The notes below the pieces were generated by a model. The model was not told where the DNA came from and searched no databases. It saw nothing but the letters and a program-made list of their open reading frames with translations. A DNA stretch of 64,000 nt from Haliclona indistincta (taxonomy: Eukaryota > Porifera > Demospongiae > Haplosclerida > Chalinidae), in assembly GCA_964017065.1 (NCBI GenBank), contig OZ024783.1, positions 18,265,752 through 18,329,751 on the forward strand, given 5' to 3'. Each line of letters opens with the position of its first letter. Position 1 is the stretch's first letter. This document shows positions 48,358 through 60,300 of the stretch, one piece after another. Both the position numbers and the translations under genes were made by a program.

Positions 48358-51300
48358 TTATAAAACAGCACACTTCGATGCATGTTGTGTAGTCTCTCTC
48401 TCCTGATGGTGGACTGGTTCAGTCTCTCTCATCCTCTGCAGTGCAGCTCTCAACACCCTCCATGAAGGGACTCCCTTCTGTGTGACGTTGTCTTGTTGCT
48501 GCAGCCATGCTGAGAGCATGGCTATCTTGCAGCTATCTATTCTGCCTCGCTGCTCAATGTCCATCCTCTCTAGTGAGGAGTAGAGAAGGCCTAGTTGCAG
48601 TCCAAGCTCCTTCCAATGGTTGATACTACGAATCTCAGCCAACACATCACACAGGTCATTCTCAGCTGTAATGAGTACATAATAACAGGGACACACTCCA
48701 TCATGTGGTGTAACTCACTGAGTGTTCTAGAGTGGTCACCACTAACACCAGCAGCAGCTGTGGGTAGCTGTGTAGTCGTGTTTGTGCCTATAGTACAACA
48801 CAATAACAATGAAATGGTTCATAATAATGGCATACCAGCTGGTGACTGCAGCCATCGCAACTCCTGTTCCCTCAATTCACATCTCTTCTTCTTGATTTCT
48901 CCACACCAAGTTCTTGTTGATGGTATTGTGTAGAGGATGTGGCGAGACTCTCTCTGCAGTGGGTTACAGGAGCAGGGAAAGGAGTCCTCGATAGTGATGC
49001 TGTCTACATCAAAGCTGAGCCTCTCCTCTGTTTTACGTATTTTCTCACGGATGATGGAACGAATGACGGAGCACTCACTGTCGCTGAAGATCTCTAGTTG
49101 AAGCTGTCTCTCAATAATAGTGACATCACCTCCTTCTTTGTATTGAAGTACAAAGATGTTTCTATACTGCTGCTGTCCATTGACAACACTGAATAAGTGA
49201 GAGGACAGGAGCAACACGATCAGTGTAGGAGAGAACGCAGGAGGCAGAGGAATGTAGAGCTCTCGACCACCGACTCGAGTTCTCAACCTCACTATCCACG
49301 GACACATCTGCTCTAAATCAGCTGTTGTCTCACGCTCTTGTTCCTTCGAAGCATAGCGTAGTACACACGGCATAAAGAACTCATTGGATTTCTCGATAAT
49401 GGCAACAGCCTTTACCTCAGCAAGGAGGTTGATAAATGCCTCAGCATTGAGCAAGCGAGGGAATTGGAAACACTCTGCCAGTGTGTGTCGGTCAAAGCAG
49501 CCGTGCTGTTGGAAGTGTTCCCTGGCACCAGCAGGAAGGTCGATGCCAAACAGATCATGGAGCTCGTCCTCATTGATAAAGGACACACCAATCAGGAGGG
49601 ACACCAGGTCATGGATGGGCTTCAGATTTACGATAACGAGTGACTGGTAGTGTAAGATGAGGTTGAGGTTATGGAAGAATGTGATTGCCTTCCTGGTCTC
49701 CTGCTCATCCATATCCAGTGACCTGCCGATATCCAGACACTCCTGCTCTGGTAGAATGTCTCTCTGCTTGGCCTTAGACAACAGACTAAGATAGAACCCA
49801 AACCATCGTAGCTTTATAGTAACCTTTACGGAAGGGCTCTTGCTGATTAGCCGTCGTAACTCCTTCATGTATTGCATTCTCCGCTTCTTGTCACTGATGA
49901 TTGCATTGACGGGAAGGATAGGCTTGCCTTTGTAGTTGATTCGGAGTGGCTCATAGGCTTTCAGGCTCTGGGCTAGGCTGGTATTCTTGTCATCAAGTGA
50001 CTCACTCACACACTCGTGCATTCTGTCGGCAAATGTGCCGATGACAGCAAAACGTGGGTTGCCACGGTAATCTGATGAAGGCATCAAAGAGGGAAGAAAG
50101 GAAGACATTGATTTAGCGAGAAACTCTAGTAGCTGCCAATATGAGTGCTGGAGCCTTGTATCAGCCATGCTGATAGAGTGGCCTCGTATACAATATGAGA
50201 ACTGTGGGATGGCATCTAACCGCTCATTAAGCTTCAGAGTGAAGAGGGCTAGACACTTGTTGCGGACAAAGAGAGGGAAAACGTCCAGATAGTTTGGTTG
50301 ACCACCAGAGTCAGACATTAGTAGTAATCTGGTACGAAAGAGGCGGGTTGATCCACGGACCTTGGGCAGTCGCTGCATGATGTCTGTCAATATCTGAGGA
50401 AAGTCCCGTCTGTGCTTGGTTGCAGCACCAGTAGCTGCTGGAGGAGAGTGGGCTGGGTCAGAGAGGGTAGGGGTAGCTCCTGTCTCATGCAGGACAGCAC
50501 TTCGTTGCTCTGTACCAAGATGGTCGACAGGTTTAGCCAGATCCTCGATAGTTTCACAAACCTAAGGGTGGATGAGCACAATAGGAACAATGAATAACAA
50601 TTATTTTCACGTGACAACTATAGTTTCAGTGGAGTAGATTTCAGTGAAAAAAGAGAAAAAATCAGTAGTGGTCCTAACTACCGTAGATCTGGAAATTTTG
50701 AGCATCAAAATACTTCCGTCTGTCGTCCTCGCAACGAAAATTAAAAACACGAAAATTGTGTGTATCAAAAATTTTGATCACCGAATAAATTCAAGTGGCT
50801 GGACGATCTCCCCGATCCCCAATGTCCTCTTTCTACGCCCAAGGGAGATCGTCAAGACCAACCTTGTAGACGTGATAGCCTCTAACAACAGAGTGCTTTG
50901 ACACTTCCATGCTTGACTTCTACACACTGCCATGTGTGGTACCAAGCTCGACCAAGTTAATATTAGGCGTGAACAAAAATAAGTAGCAAAAAATTGAACG
51001 TCGTTAGTCATATAAAGGACAGAACTGAAATTAGATGCAACGAAAATTTTACAGTACAAAATGAATACGTGAAAATTCCCAAAAATATGATAGCTACAAA
51101 ACGACTGAAAAAGTTTAGTTGCTGTGGGAGATCCATTAAGAATTGTTCCTGAATTAGGCGGAACGATATGATGTCACAAGGTTAAAATTCACCAATAAAG
51201 AACCGCTGCACTGCTGTGTTACAACACATATAGGAACAATGTAAGCTTGTTCAAGTTTCAAGAGATCTGTTTTCAGCTGCTAAGCAAAACGTAGCTAGAA

Positions 51301-51981
51301 TCAGCGTTTCCACTCTCCAAGATACTGTAGTGGAGCTATTTTTGTTGTTGGCACACACAGCCATGTCACACCTCTATACACTGCAATCCCGCTAGAAGTT
51401 GCCATTCTCCAGCCCTCTACGAGCGATTGGTTCCCCTTGTGACGTCACGTATCACTCCGCCCAATTCAGGAACAATAGTCGGTTCACCAACAGCAACTAA
51501 AATAATTTTTTATGTAGTTTTTGAGCTGACCACTGCTGATTTCATTCTCTTTTATCACTGAAATCTATACCACTGAAACTATATAGTTTAATGAAAACTA
51601 ATATTTTTTATTTTAGCATGAAAGCTCCCTTTAATTACCACAAAATGTTTTCATGGGTTGAAGTACCCTCGAAAACTATCGAATTTAATCAAAGTCCGTT
51701 AAGCATACATAGCATCTTCTACGCTACACAAACCATGTCAAGCATTCTGTCAGGAGTGAGCTCCTCCCACTCCACATCCTCAGAACTGTCGTCTCCTACT
51801 ATGATGGAACATGATGGTGGCTCAGCAACGCCAGTGCTATGGCGCTCCACAGCAGGGGGTCGACCCATGGCTAGATCAATAACCGATGTCTTCCCGGTAG
51901 CTGGAGGACCTTGTGTTGTCACATTAGAGATTTCGACAGTGACGTTATAGCCCAGCTTGTCCATGGCTTCATCACTGCTAA
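48358..51981 (-). CDS. Roc-COR GTPase with C-terminal death domain (partial 5' end)
   Basis: Minus-strand exons: 51734-51981, 48836-50561, 48719-48787 and 48358-48665, GT-AG and in phase, about 783 residues. The first visible exon carries the P-loop GPPATGKTS near residue 24. The large exon has the G3 motif SDSGGQPNY near residue 168, a degenerate G4-like stretch (FAVIGTFADR) in place of NKxD, and a COR domain including KLRWFGFYLSLLSKAKQRD and HDLVSLLIGVSF. The last exon is a death domain (LCDVLAEIRSINHWKELGLQLGL). Roc-COR proteins are dimeric regulatory GTPases; this C-terminal order is that of DAPK1-type ROCO proteins, which link GTP binding to death-domain signalling (family knowledge). 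The P-loop to G3 spacing is long (about 140 residues) with a low-complexity insert (SDPAHSPPAATGAATK). The first visible exon opens in a split codon, so upstream exons exist but were not found before 53 kb. Introns of 48 and 53 bp contrast with a 1.17 kb one enlarged by a MITE. Confidence 0.85.
50621..51581. mobile_element. MITE with TA target duplication in the Roc-COR intron (961 bp)
   Basis: Imperfect terminal inverted repeats of about 50 bp start TAGTTTCAGTGG, then TAGATTTCAGTGA, AAAGAGAA and AGTGGTC in both arms. TA flanks each end (50619-50620 and 51582-51583), as in Tc1/mariner-type elements. No transposase coding sequence is seen inside. It accounts for most of the 1.17 kb intron between the P-loop and G3 exons. 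Confidence 0.8.
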
Positions 51982-52012
51982 CTGCAGAGAGGAAGGATCA
52001 GAGTAGCTATGA

Positions 52013-52330
52013 TCACAACACAGCTAGTGTAGCTACTTATCATGTGACCACAGTATCTACAGTATCACAACACAGCTAGTGTAGCTACTTATCATGTGAC
52101 CACAGTATCTACAATATCACAACACAGCTAGTGTAGCTACTTATCATGTGACCACAGTATCTACAATATCACAACACAGCTAGTGTAGCTACTTATCATG
52201 TGACCACAGTATCTACAATATCACAACACAGCTAGTGTAGCTACTTATCATGTGACCACAGTATCTACAATATCACAACACAGCTAGTGTAGCTACTTAT
52301 CATGTGACCACAGTATCTACAATATCACAA
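52013..52330 (+). repeat. 52 bp minisatellite, about 6 copies
   Basis: Tandem 52 bp unit containing CAGCTAGTGTAGCTACTTAT and CATGTGACCACAGTATCTAC. The copies are almost identical (first copy ACAGTATC, later ones ACAATATC). It lies immediately upstream of the first visible Roc-COR exon. It shares a unit length, but no sequence, with the 52 bp satellite monomers. Confidence 0.95.
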
Positions 52331-52340
52331 CATGTATTAT

Positions 52341-52946
52341 CAAGAGTAAATAATAGAAGAGAGAGTATCCAACTCCAATATACCCGTCAGGGACACTCTC
52401 GGGAAAGTAACGTGACCAGCACGCGACCAAATTGACGTAATCTGACGTATATGTGGCAATGAAAATCTTGCCTACGTAGCTTGCTGTTGCGCCGCCTACA
52501 CCTTGAAGCTATAAACAGCAGAAGCAGCAAGCGACTCCGCTCCACAGGCAAAGCGAACAGCCACTCTTTCACAAGATAGTTTACTTCTGCCTTAAACACT
52601 GCTGGAGAACAAGAATATGGCGGGTGGCTTAACTTTCACGTGGGACGCACCGTGACCACAGCTGGTAGCCATCTTCTGGTGGTCTCCAAACTGTGGTACT
52701 GGCATCCACCTGCAGGCTCTAGCTACAGCACGCAACCGACTTGTTGTCAATGAAAATGGTAGCTTTGACTTTCAAGTGCTGTTGCAATCGCGATCGCGGG
52801 CCCGCGTACTAAGTCATGACGTTACACGATGAATAATTGATACGGACAAACGTCATTTACTCGCGTGCTGGTCACGTTACTTTCCCGAGAGTGTCCCTGA
52901 CGGGTATATTGGAGTTGGATACTCTCTCTTATATTATTTACTCTTG
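52341..52946. mobile_element. MITE with about 85 bp inverted repeats and 7 bp target duplication (606 bp)
   Basis: The ends start CAAGAGTAAATAATA and continue through GAGAGAGTATCCAACTCC, AATATACCCGTCAGGGACAC and TCTCGGGAAAGTAACGTGAC in both arms, with one small gap. A perfect 7 bp direct repeat, GTATTAT, flanks it (52334-52340 and 52947-52953). There is no coding region of note. The CA...TG termini and 7 bp duplication resemble the nearby P-like element, but the terminal repeats are not the same; a hAT- or P-type parent is possible. Confidence 0.85.
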
Positions 52947-52953
52947 GTATTAT

Positions 52954-53173
52954 GTAGACACACTTACAAGAACATGTAAAAACATCACAAGAGCTGAAGC
53001 AGCCAGAGTAAGCAATGAAGAGACAACTTATACTATCATTACCCGGGACAGGTAGGCGTCAGAGGGTTAAGGGTGCTTAGTCACCGCCCACACAAATTAT
53101 CAATGGTGGTTGCTAAGGACTAAAGCTCAGCTAAAGCAATAGTTATGATAAAGAGACAAATATCAGATGAAAG
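52954..53173. other. Spacer between MITE and second satellite module
   Basis: Unique sequence with no gene recognised. It is the only place in the window where sequence left of the module leader can be seen, and so it defines the possible left breakpoint. Confidence 0.5.
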
Positions 53174-53354
53174 GCAATCACTACAGCAGTCCTGCAAGCC
53201 AGTTTAAACACTTCACCTGTATCACTAGCGATCGTGTAGTTACAATGCTCAAGGATGAAATACTTTCCATGACTTTGTCATGCAAAACCACTACTAGCCA
53301 TACGCACGTATCTTAACAAGGGCAATGCAGTAACAGAGAGCTTTTACAAATGCT
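53174..53354 (+). repeat. Unique leader of the compound satellite module, copy B
   Basis: Matches 1-181 base for base apart from seven substitutions, in direct orientation, 53.17 kb away. The visible homology starts here only because copy A begins at the window edge. Confidence 0.88.
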
Positions 53355-53700
53355 GAGGGAGGGGTGGGGAGAGAGGAGAGAGAGGGAGGGGAGAGGGAGG
53401 GAGAGAGAGAGAGAGGGAGGTAGGAAGAGAAGAAGGATGAAGAGAGGGACGGAGAGAGAGAGATAGGGAGCTAGAGGAGAGTGAAGGAGAGAAGGAGGGG
53501 AGCGGGAGGGAAGGGAGATGGAGGGAGAGAGGTAGGGAGAGAGGGAGGGAGAGAGAGAGATGGAGGGAGAGAGAGAGAGAAAAAGGGATGGATAGAGGGA
53601 AGGAGGGGTGAGGGAGGGAGGGAGAGAGATAGGGAGGAGAGAGGGAAGGAGAGAGATAGGGAGGGGAGAGGGAGGGAGAGAGATAGGGAGGAGAGAGGGA

Positions 53701-53754
<54 letters not shown>

Positions 53755-54247
53755 GGAGAGGGAGGGAGAGAGATAGGGAGGGGAGAGGGTAGGAGAGAGA
53801 GAGGGAGAGAAGCAGAAAGAGAGGGGGGGGGGAGAGAAAGGGGGGAGAGAAAGGGAGGGGAGAGGGAGGGAGAGAGAAGGAGAGAGAGAGAGAGGGAGGG
53901 AGGGGAGAGAGAGCTAGAGGGAGGGAGGAGAAAGGGAAGGAGGGAGAGAGAGGAGAAGGATGAAGAGAGGGAGGGAGAGAGATAGGGAGGGGAGAGTGAA
54001 GGAGAGAGAGGGAGATAAGGAGAAAGAGAGGGAGGGAGGGGAGAGAAAGAGGGATAGAGAAAGGGAGGACGGGAGAGAGATAGGGAGGGAGAGGGAAGGA
54101 GAGAGAGAGGGAGGGAGGAAGGAAGGATAGAGGGAGGGAGAGAGAGAGAGAGGGAGGAGAGAGGGAGGGGAGAGGGAGGGAGGGGAGAGGAAGAGGAGAG
54201 GGAGGGAGATAGGGAGGGAGAGGGAAGGAGAGAGAGAGGGAGGAAGG

Positions 54248-54297
<50 letters not shown>

Positions 54298-54312
54298 CAG
54301 AGAGGGAGAGAG
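53355..54312 (+). repeat. Polypurine (G/A) low-complexity tract, copy B
   Basis: About 0.96 kb of G/A-only sequence, similar in texture to 184-1384 but rearranged. It has GA runs near 53704-53745 and 54250-54292 and a G run near 53823-53832, and lacks the sevenfold 25 bp amplification. Open frames here encode only Arg/Glu/Gly low complexity and are not genes. Confidence 0.95.
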
Positions 54313-54339
54313 GGCTATGGTGTCAATTCAAAACCACCA
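54313..54339 (+). repeat. Junction segment between polypurine tract and satellite, copy B
   Basis: Identical 27 bases to 1385-1411, again directly between the polypurine tract and the first satellite monomer. Confidence 0.85.
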
Positions 54340-54350
54340 TGGCGGTTTTG

Positions 54351-57300
54351 ATAGTAGACATGTGTGTGTTGAGAGGTACGACACAGGTAGGTCAGTATAC
54401 AAGCATGGTAGTAGACATGTGTGTGTTGAGAGGTACGACACAGGTAGGTCAGTATACAAGCATGGCAGTAGACATGTGTGTGTTGAGAGGTACGACACAG
54501 GTAGGTCAGTATACAAGCATTGTAGTAGACATGTGTGTGTTGAGAGGTATGACACAGGTAGGTCAGTATACAAGCATGGTAGTAGACATGTGTGTGAGGT
54601 ATGACACAGGTAGGTCAGTATACAAGCATGGTAGTAGACATGTGTGTGAGGTATGACACAGGTAGGTCAGTATACAAGCATGGTAGTAGACATGTGTGTG
54701 TTGAGAGGTACGACACAGGTAGGTCAGTAAACAAGCATGGTAGTAGACATGTGTGTAAGGTATGACACAGGTAGGTCAGTATACAAGCATGGTAGTAGAC
54801 ATGTGTGAGAGGTACGACACAGGTAGGTAAGAATACAAGCATGGTAGTAGACATGTGTGTGTTGAGAGGTACGACACAGGGAGGTCAGTATACAAGCATG
54901 GTAGTAGACATGTGTGTGTTGAGAGGTATGACACAGGTAGGTCAGTATACAAGCATGGTAGTAGACATGTGTGTGTTGAGAGGTATGACACAGGTAGGTC
55001 AGTACAAAGCATGGTAGTAGACATGTGTGTGTTGAGAGGTATGACACAGGTAGGTCAGTATACAAGCATGGTAGTAGACATGTGCGTGTTGAGAGGTATG
55101 ACACAGGTAGGTCAGTATACAAGCATGGTAGTAGACATGTGTGTGTTGAGAGTTACGACACAGGGAGGTCAGTATACAAGCATGGTAGTAGACATGTGTG
55201 TGTTGAGAGGTATGACACAGGTAGGTCAGTATACAAGCATGGTAGTAGATATGTGTGTGAGGTATGACACAGGTAGGTCAGTATACAAGCATGGTAGTAG
55301 ATATGTGAGAGAGGTATGACACAGGTAGGTCAGTATACAAGCATGGTAGTAGACATGTGTGTGTTGAGAGGTATGACACAGGTAGGTCAGTATACAAGCA
55401 TGGTAGTAGACATGTGTGTGTTGAGAGGTATGACACAGATAGGTCAGTATACAAGCATGGTAGTAGACATGTGTGAGAGGTACGACACAGGTAGGTCAGT
55501 ATAAAAGCATGGCAGTAGACATGTGTGTGTTGAGAGGTATGACACAGGTAGGTCAGTATATAAGCAAGGTAGTAGACATGTGTGTGTTGAGAGGTACGAC
55601 ACAGGTAGGTCAGTATACAAGCATGGTTGTAGACATGTGTGTGTTGAGAGGTACGACACAGGTAGGTCAGTATACAAGGATGGTAGTAGACATGTGTGTG
55701 TTGAGAGGTACGACACAGGTAGGTCAGTATACAAGCATGGTAGTAGACATGTGTGAGAGGTATGACACAGGTAGGTCAGTATACAAGCATGGTAGTAGAC
55801 ATGTGTGTGTTGAGAGGTATGACACAGGTAGGTCAGTATACAAGCATGGTAGTAGACATGTGTGTGAGGTATGACACAGGTAGGTCAGTATACAAGCATG
55901 GTAGTAGACATGTGTGAGAGGTATGACACAGGTAGGTCAGTATACAAGCATGGTAGTAGACATGTGTGTGAGGTATGACACAGGTAGGTCAGTATACAAG
56001 CATGGTAGTAGACATGTGTGTGTTGGGAGGTATGACACAAGTAGGTCAGTATATAAGCGTGGTAGTAGACATGTGTGTGTTGAGAGGTATGACACAGGTA
56101 GGTCAGTATACAAGCATGGTAGTGGTATGACACAGGTAGGTCAGTATACAAGCATGGTAGAGGTATGACACAGGTAGGTCAGTATACAAGCATGGTAGTA
56201 GACATGTGTGTGTTGAGAGGTATGACACAGGTAGGTCAGTATACAAGCATGGTAGTAGACATGTGTGTGTTGAGAGGTATGACACAGGTAGGTCAGTATA
56301 CAAGCATGGTAGTAGACATGTGTGAGTAGAGAGGTACGACACAGGTAGGTCAGTATAAAAGCATGGCAGTAGACATGTGTGTGTTGAGAGGTATGACACA
56401 GGTAGGTCAGTATACAAGCATGGTAGTAGACATGTGTGTGTTGAGAGGTACGACACAGGTAGGTCAGTATACAAGGATGGTAGTAGACATGTGTGTGTTG
56501 AGAGGTATGACACAGGTAGGTCAGTATACAAGCATAGTAGTAGACATGTGTGAGAGGTACGACACAGGTAGGTCAGTATAAAAGCATGGCAGTAGACATG
56601 TGTGTGTTGAGAGGTATGACACAGGTAGGTCAGTATACAAGCATGGTTGTAGACATGTGTGTGTTGAGAGGTACGACACAGGTAGGTCAGTATACAAGGA
56701 TGGTAGTAGACATGTGTGTGTTGAGAGGTACGACACAGGTAGGTCAGTATACAAGCATGGTAGTAGACATGTGTGAGAGGTATGACACAGGTAGGTCAGT
56801 ATACAAGCATGGTAGTAGACATGTGTGTGTTGAGAGGTATGACACAGGTAGGTCAGTATACAAGCATGGTAGTAGACATGTGTGTGAGGTATGACACAGG
56901 TAGGTCAGTATACAAGCATGGTAGTAGACATGTGTGAGAGGTATGACACAGGTAGGTCAGTATACAAGCATGGTAGTAGACATGTGTGTGAGGTATGACA
57001 CAGGTAGGTCAGTATACAAGCATGGTAGTAGACATGTGTGTGTTGGGAGGTATGACACAAGTAGGTCAGTATATAAGCGTGGTAGTAGACATGAGTGTGT
57101 TGAGAGGTATGACACAGGTAGGTCAGTATACAAGCATGGTAGTACACATGTGTGTGTTGAGAGGTATGACACAGGTAGGTCAGTATACAAGCATGGTAGT
57201 AGACATGTGTGAGTTGGGAGGTATGACACAAGTAGGTCAGTATATAAGCGTGGAAGTAGACATGTGTGTGTTGAGAGGTACGACACAGGTAGGTCAGTAT

Positions 57301-60300
57301 ACAAGCATGGTAGTAGACATGTGTGTGTTGAGAGGTACGACACAGGTAGGTCAGTATACAAGCATGGTAGAGGTATGACACAGGTAGGTCAGTATACAAG
57401 CATGGTAGTAGACATGTGTGTGTTGAGAGGTACGACACAGGTAGGTCAGTATACAAGCATGGTAGAGGTATGACACAGGTAGGTCAGTATACAAGCATGG
57501 TAGTAGACATGTGTGTGTTGAGAGGCATGACACAGGTAGGTCAGTATACAAGCATGGTAGTAGACATGTGTGTGTGTTGAGAGGTATGACACAGGTAGGT
57601 CAGTATACAAGCATGGTAGTAGACATGCGTGTGTTGAGAGGACATGTACGACACAGGTAGGTCAGCTAGTATACAAGCATGGTAGTAGACATGTGTGTGT
57701 TGAGAGGTACGACACAGGCAGGTCAGTATAAAAGCATGGTAGTAGACATGTGTGTGTGTTGAGAGGTATGACACAGGTAGGTCAGTATACAAGCATGGTA
57801 GTAGACATGCGTGTGTTGAGAGGACATGTACGACACAGGTAGGTCAGCTAGTATACAAGCATGGTAGTAGACATGTGTGTGTTGAGAGGTATGACACAGG
57901 TAGGTCAGTATACAAGCATGGTAGTAGGCATGTGTGAGAGGTATGACACAGGGAGGTCAGTATACAAGCATGGTAGTAGACATGTGTGTGTTGAGAGGTA
58001 TGACACAGGTAGGTCAGTATACAAGCATGGTAGTAGACATGTGTGTGAGGTATGACACAGGTAGGTCAGTATACAAGCATGGTAGTAGACATGTGTGTGT
58101 TGAGAGGTATGACACAGGTAGGTCAGTACACAAGCATGGTAGTAGACATGTGTGTGTTGAGAGGTATGACACAGGTAGGTCAGTACATAAGCATGGTAGT
58201 AGACATGTGTGTGTTAAGAGGTATGACACAGGTAGGTCAGTATACAAGCATGGTAGTAGACATGTGTGTGTTGAGAGGTATGACACAGGTAGGTCAGTAT
58301 ACAAGCATGGTAGTAGACATGTGTGTGAGGTATGACACAGGTAGGTCAGTATACAAGCATGGTAGTAGACATGTGTGTGTTGAGAGGTATGACACAGGTA
58401 GGTCAGTATACAAGCATGGTAGTAGACATGTGTGTGAGGTATGACACAGGTAGGTCAGTATACAAGCATGGTAGTAGACATGTGTGTGTTGAGAGGTATG
58501 ACACAGGTAGGTCAGTATGCAAGCATGGTAGTAGGCATGTGTGAGAGGTATGACACAGGTAGGTCAGTATACAAGCATGGTAGTAGACATGTGTGTGTTG
58601 AGAGGTATGACACAGGTAGGTCAGTTAGCAAGCATGGTAATAGGCATGTGTGAGAGGTATGACACAGGTAGGTCAGTATACAAGCATGGTAGTAGATATG
58701 TGTGTGAGGTATGACACAGGTAGGTCAGTATACAAGCATGGTAGTAGACATGTGTGTGTTGAGAGGTATGACACAGGTAGGTCAGTATACAAGCATGGTA
58801 GTAGACATGTGTGTGTTGAGAGGTATGACACAGGTAGGTCAGTATACAAGCATGGTAGTAGACATGTGTGAGAGGTACGACACAGGTAGGTCAGTATACA
58901 AGCATGGTAGTAGACATGTGTGTGTTGAGAGGTATGACACAGGTAGGTCAATATACAAGCATGGTAGTAGACATGTGTGAGAGGTACGACACAGGTAGGT
59001 CAGTATAAAAGCATGGCAGTAGACATGTGTGTGTTGAGAGATATGACACAGGTAGGTCAGTATACAAGCATGGTAGTAGACATGTATGTGTTGAGAGGTA
59101 CGACACAGGTAGGTCAGTATACAAGCATGGTAGTAGACATGTGTGTGTTGAGAGGTATGACACAGGTAGGTCAGTATACAAGCATGGTAGTAGACATGTG
59201 TGAGAGGTACGACACAGGTAGGTCAGTATAAAAGCATGGCAGTAGACATGTGTGTGTTGAGATGTATGACACAGGTAGGTCAGTATACAAGCATGGTAGT
59301 AGACATGTATGTGTTGAGAGGTACGACACAGGTAGGTCAGTATACAAGCATGGTAGTAGACATGTGTGTGTTGAGAGGTACGACACAGGTAGGTCAGTAT
59401 ACAAGGATGGTAGAAGACATGTGTGAGAGGTATGACACAGGTAGGTCAGTATACAAGCATGGTAGTAGACATGTGTGTGTTGAGAGGTATGACACAGGTA
59501 GGTCAGTATACAAGCATGGTAGTAGATATGTGTGTGTTGAGAGGTATGACACAGGTAGGTCAGTATACAAGCATGGTAGTAGACATGTGTGAGAGGTATG
59601 ACACAGGTAGGTCAGTATACAAGCATGGTAGTAGATATGTGTGTGTTGAGAGGTATGACACAGGTAGGTCAGTATACAAGCATGGTAGTAGACATGTGTG
59701 TGTTGAGAGGTATGACACAGGTAGGTCAGTATACAAGAATGGTAGTAGACATGTGTGTGTTGAGAGGTACGACACAGGTAGGTCAGTATACAAGCATGGT
59801 AGTAGACATGTGTGTGAGGTATGACACAGGTAGGTCAGTATACAAGCATGGTAGTACACATGTGTGTGTTGAGAGGTATGACACAGGTAGGTCAGTATAC
59901 AAGCATGGTAGTAGACATGTGTGTGTTGAGAGGTATGACACAGGTAGGTCAGTATACAAGCATGGTAGTAGACATGTGTGTGTTGAGAGGTATGACACAG
60001 GTAGGTCAGTAAACAAGCGTGGTAGTAGACATGTGTGTGTTGAGAGGTACGACACAGGTAGGTCAGTATACAAGCATGGTAGTAGCTAGATATGTGTGAG
60101 AGGTACGACACAGGTAGGTCAGTATACAAGCATGGTAGTAGACATGTGTGTGTTGAGAGGCATGACACAGGTAGGTCAGTATACAAGCATGGTAGTAGAC
60201 ATGTGTGTGTTGAGAGGTATGACACAGGTAGGTCAGTATACAAGCATGGTAGTAGACATGTGTGTGTTGAGAGGTACGACACAGGTAGGTAAGTATACAA

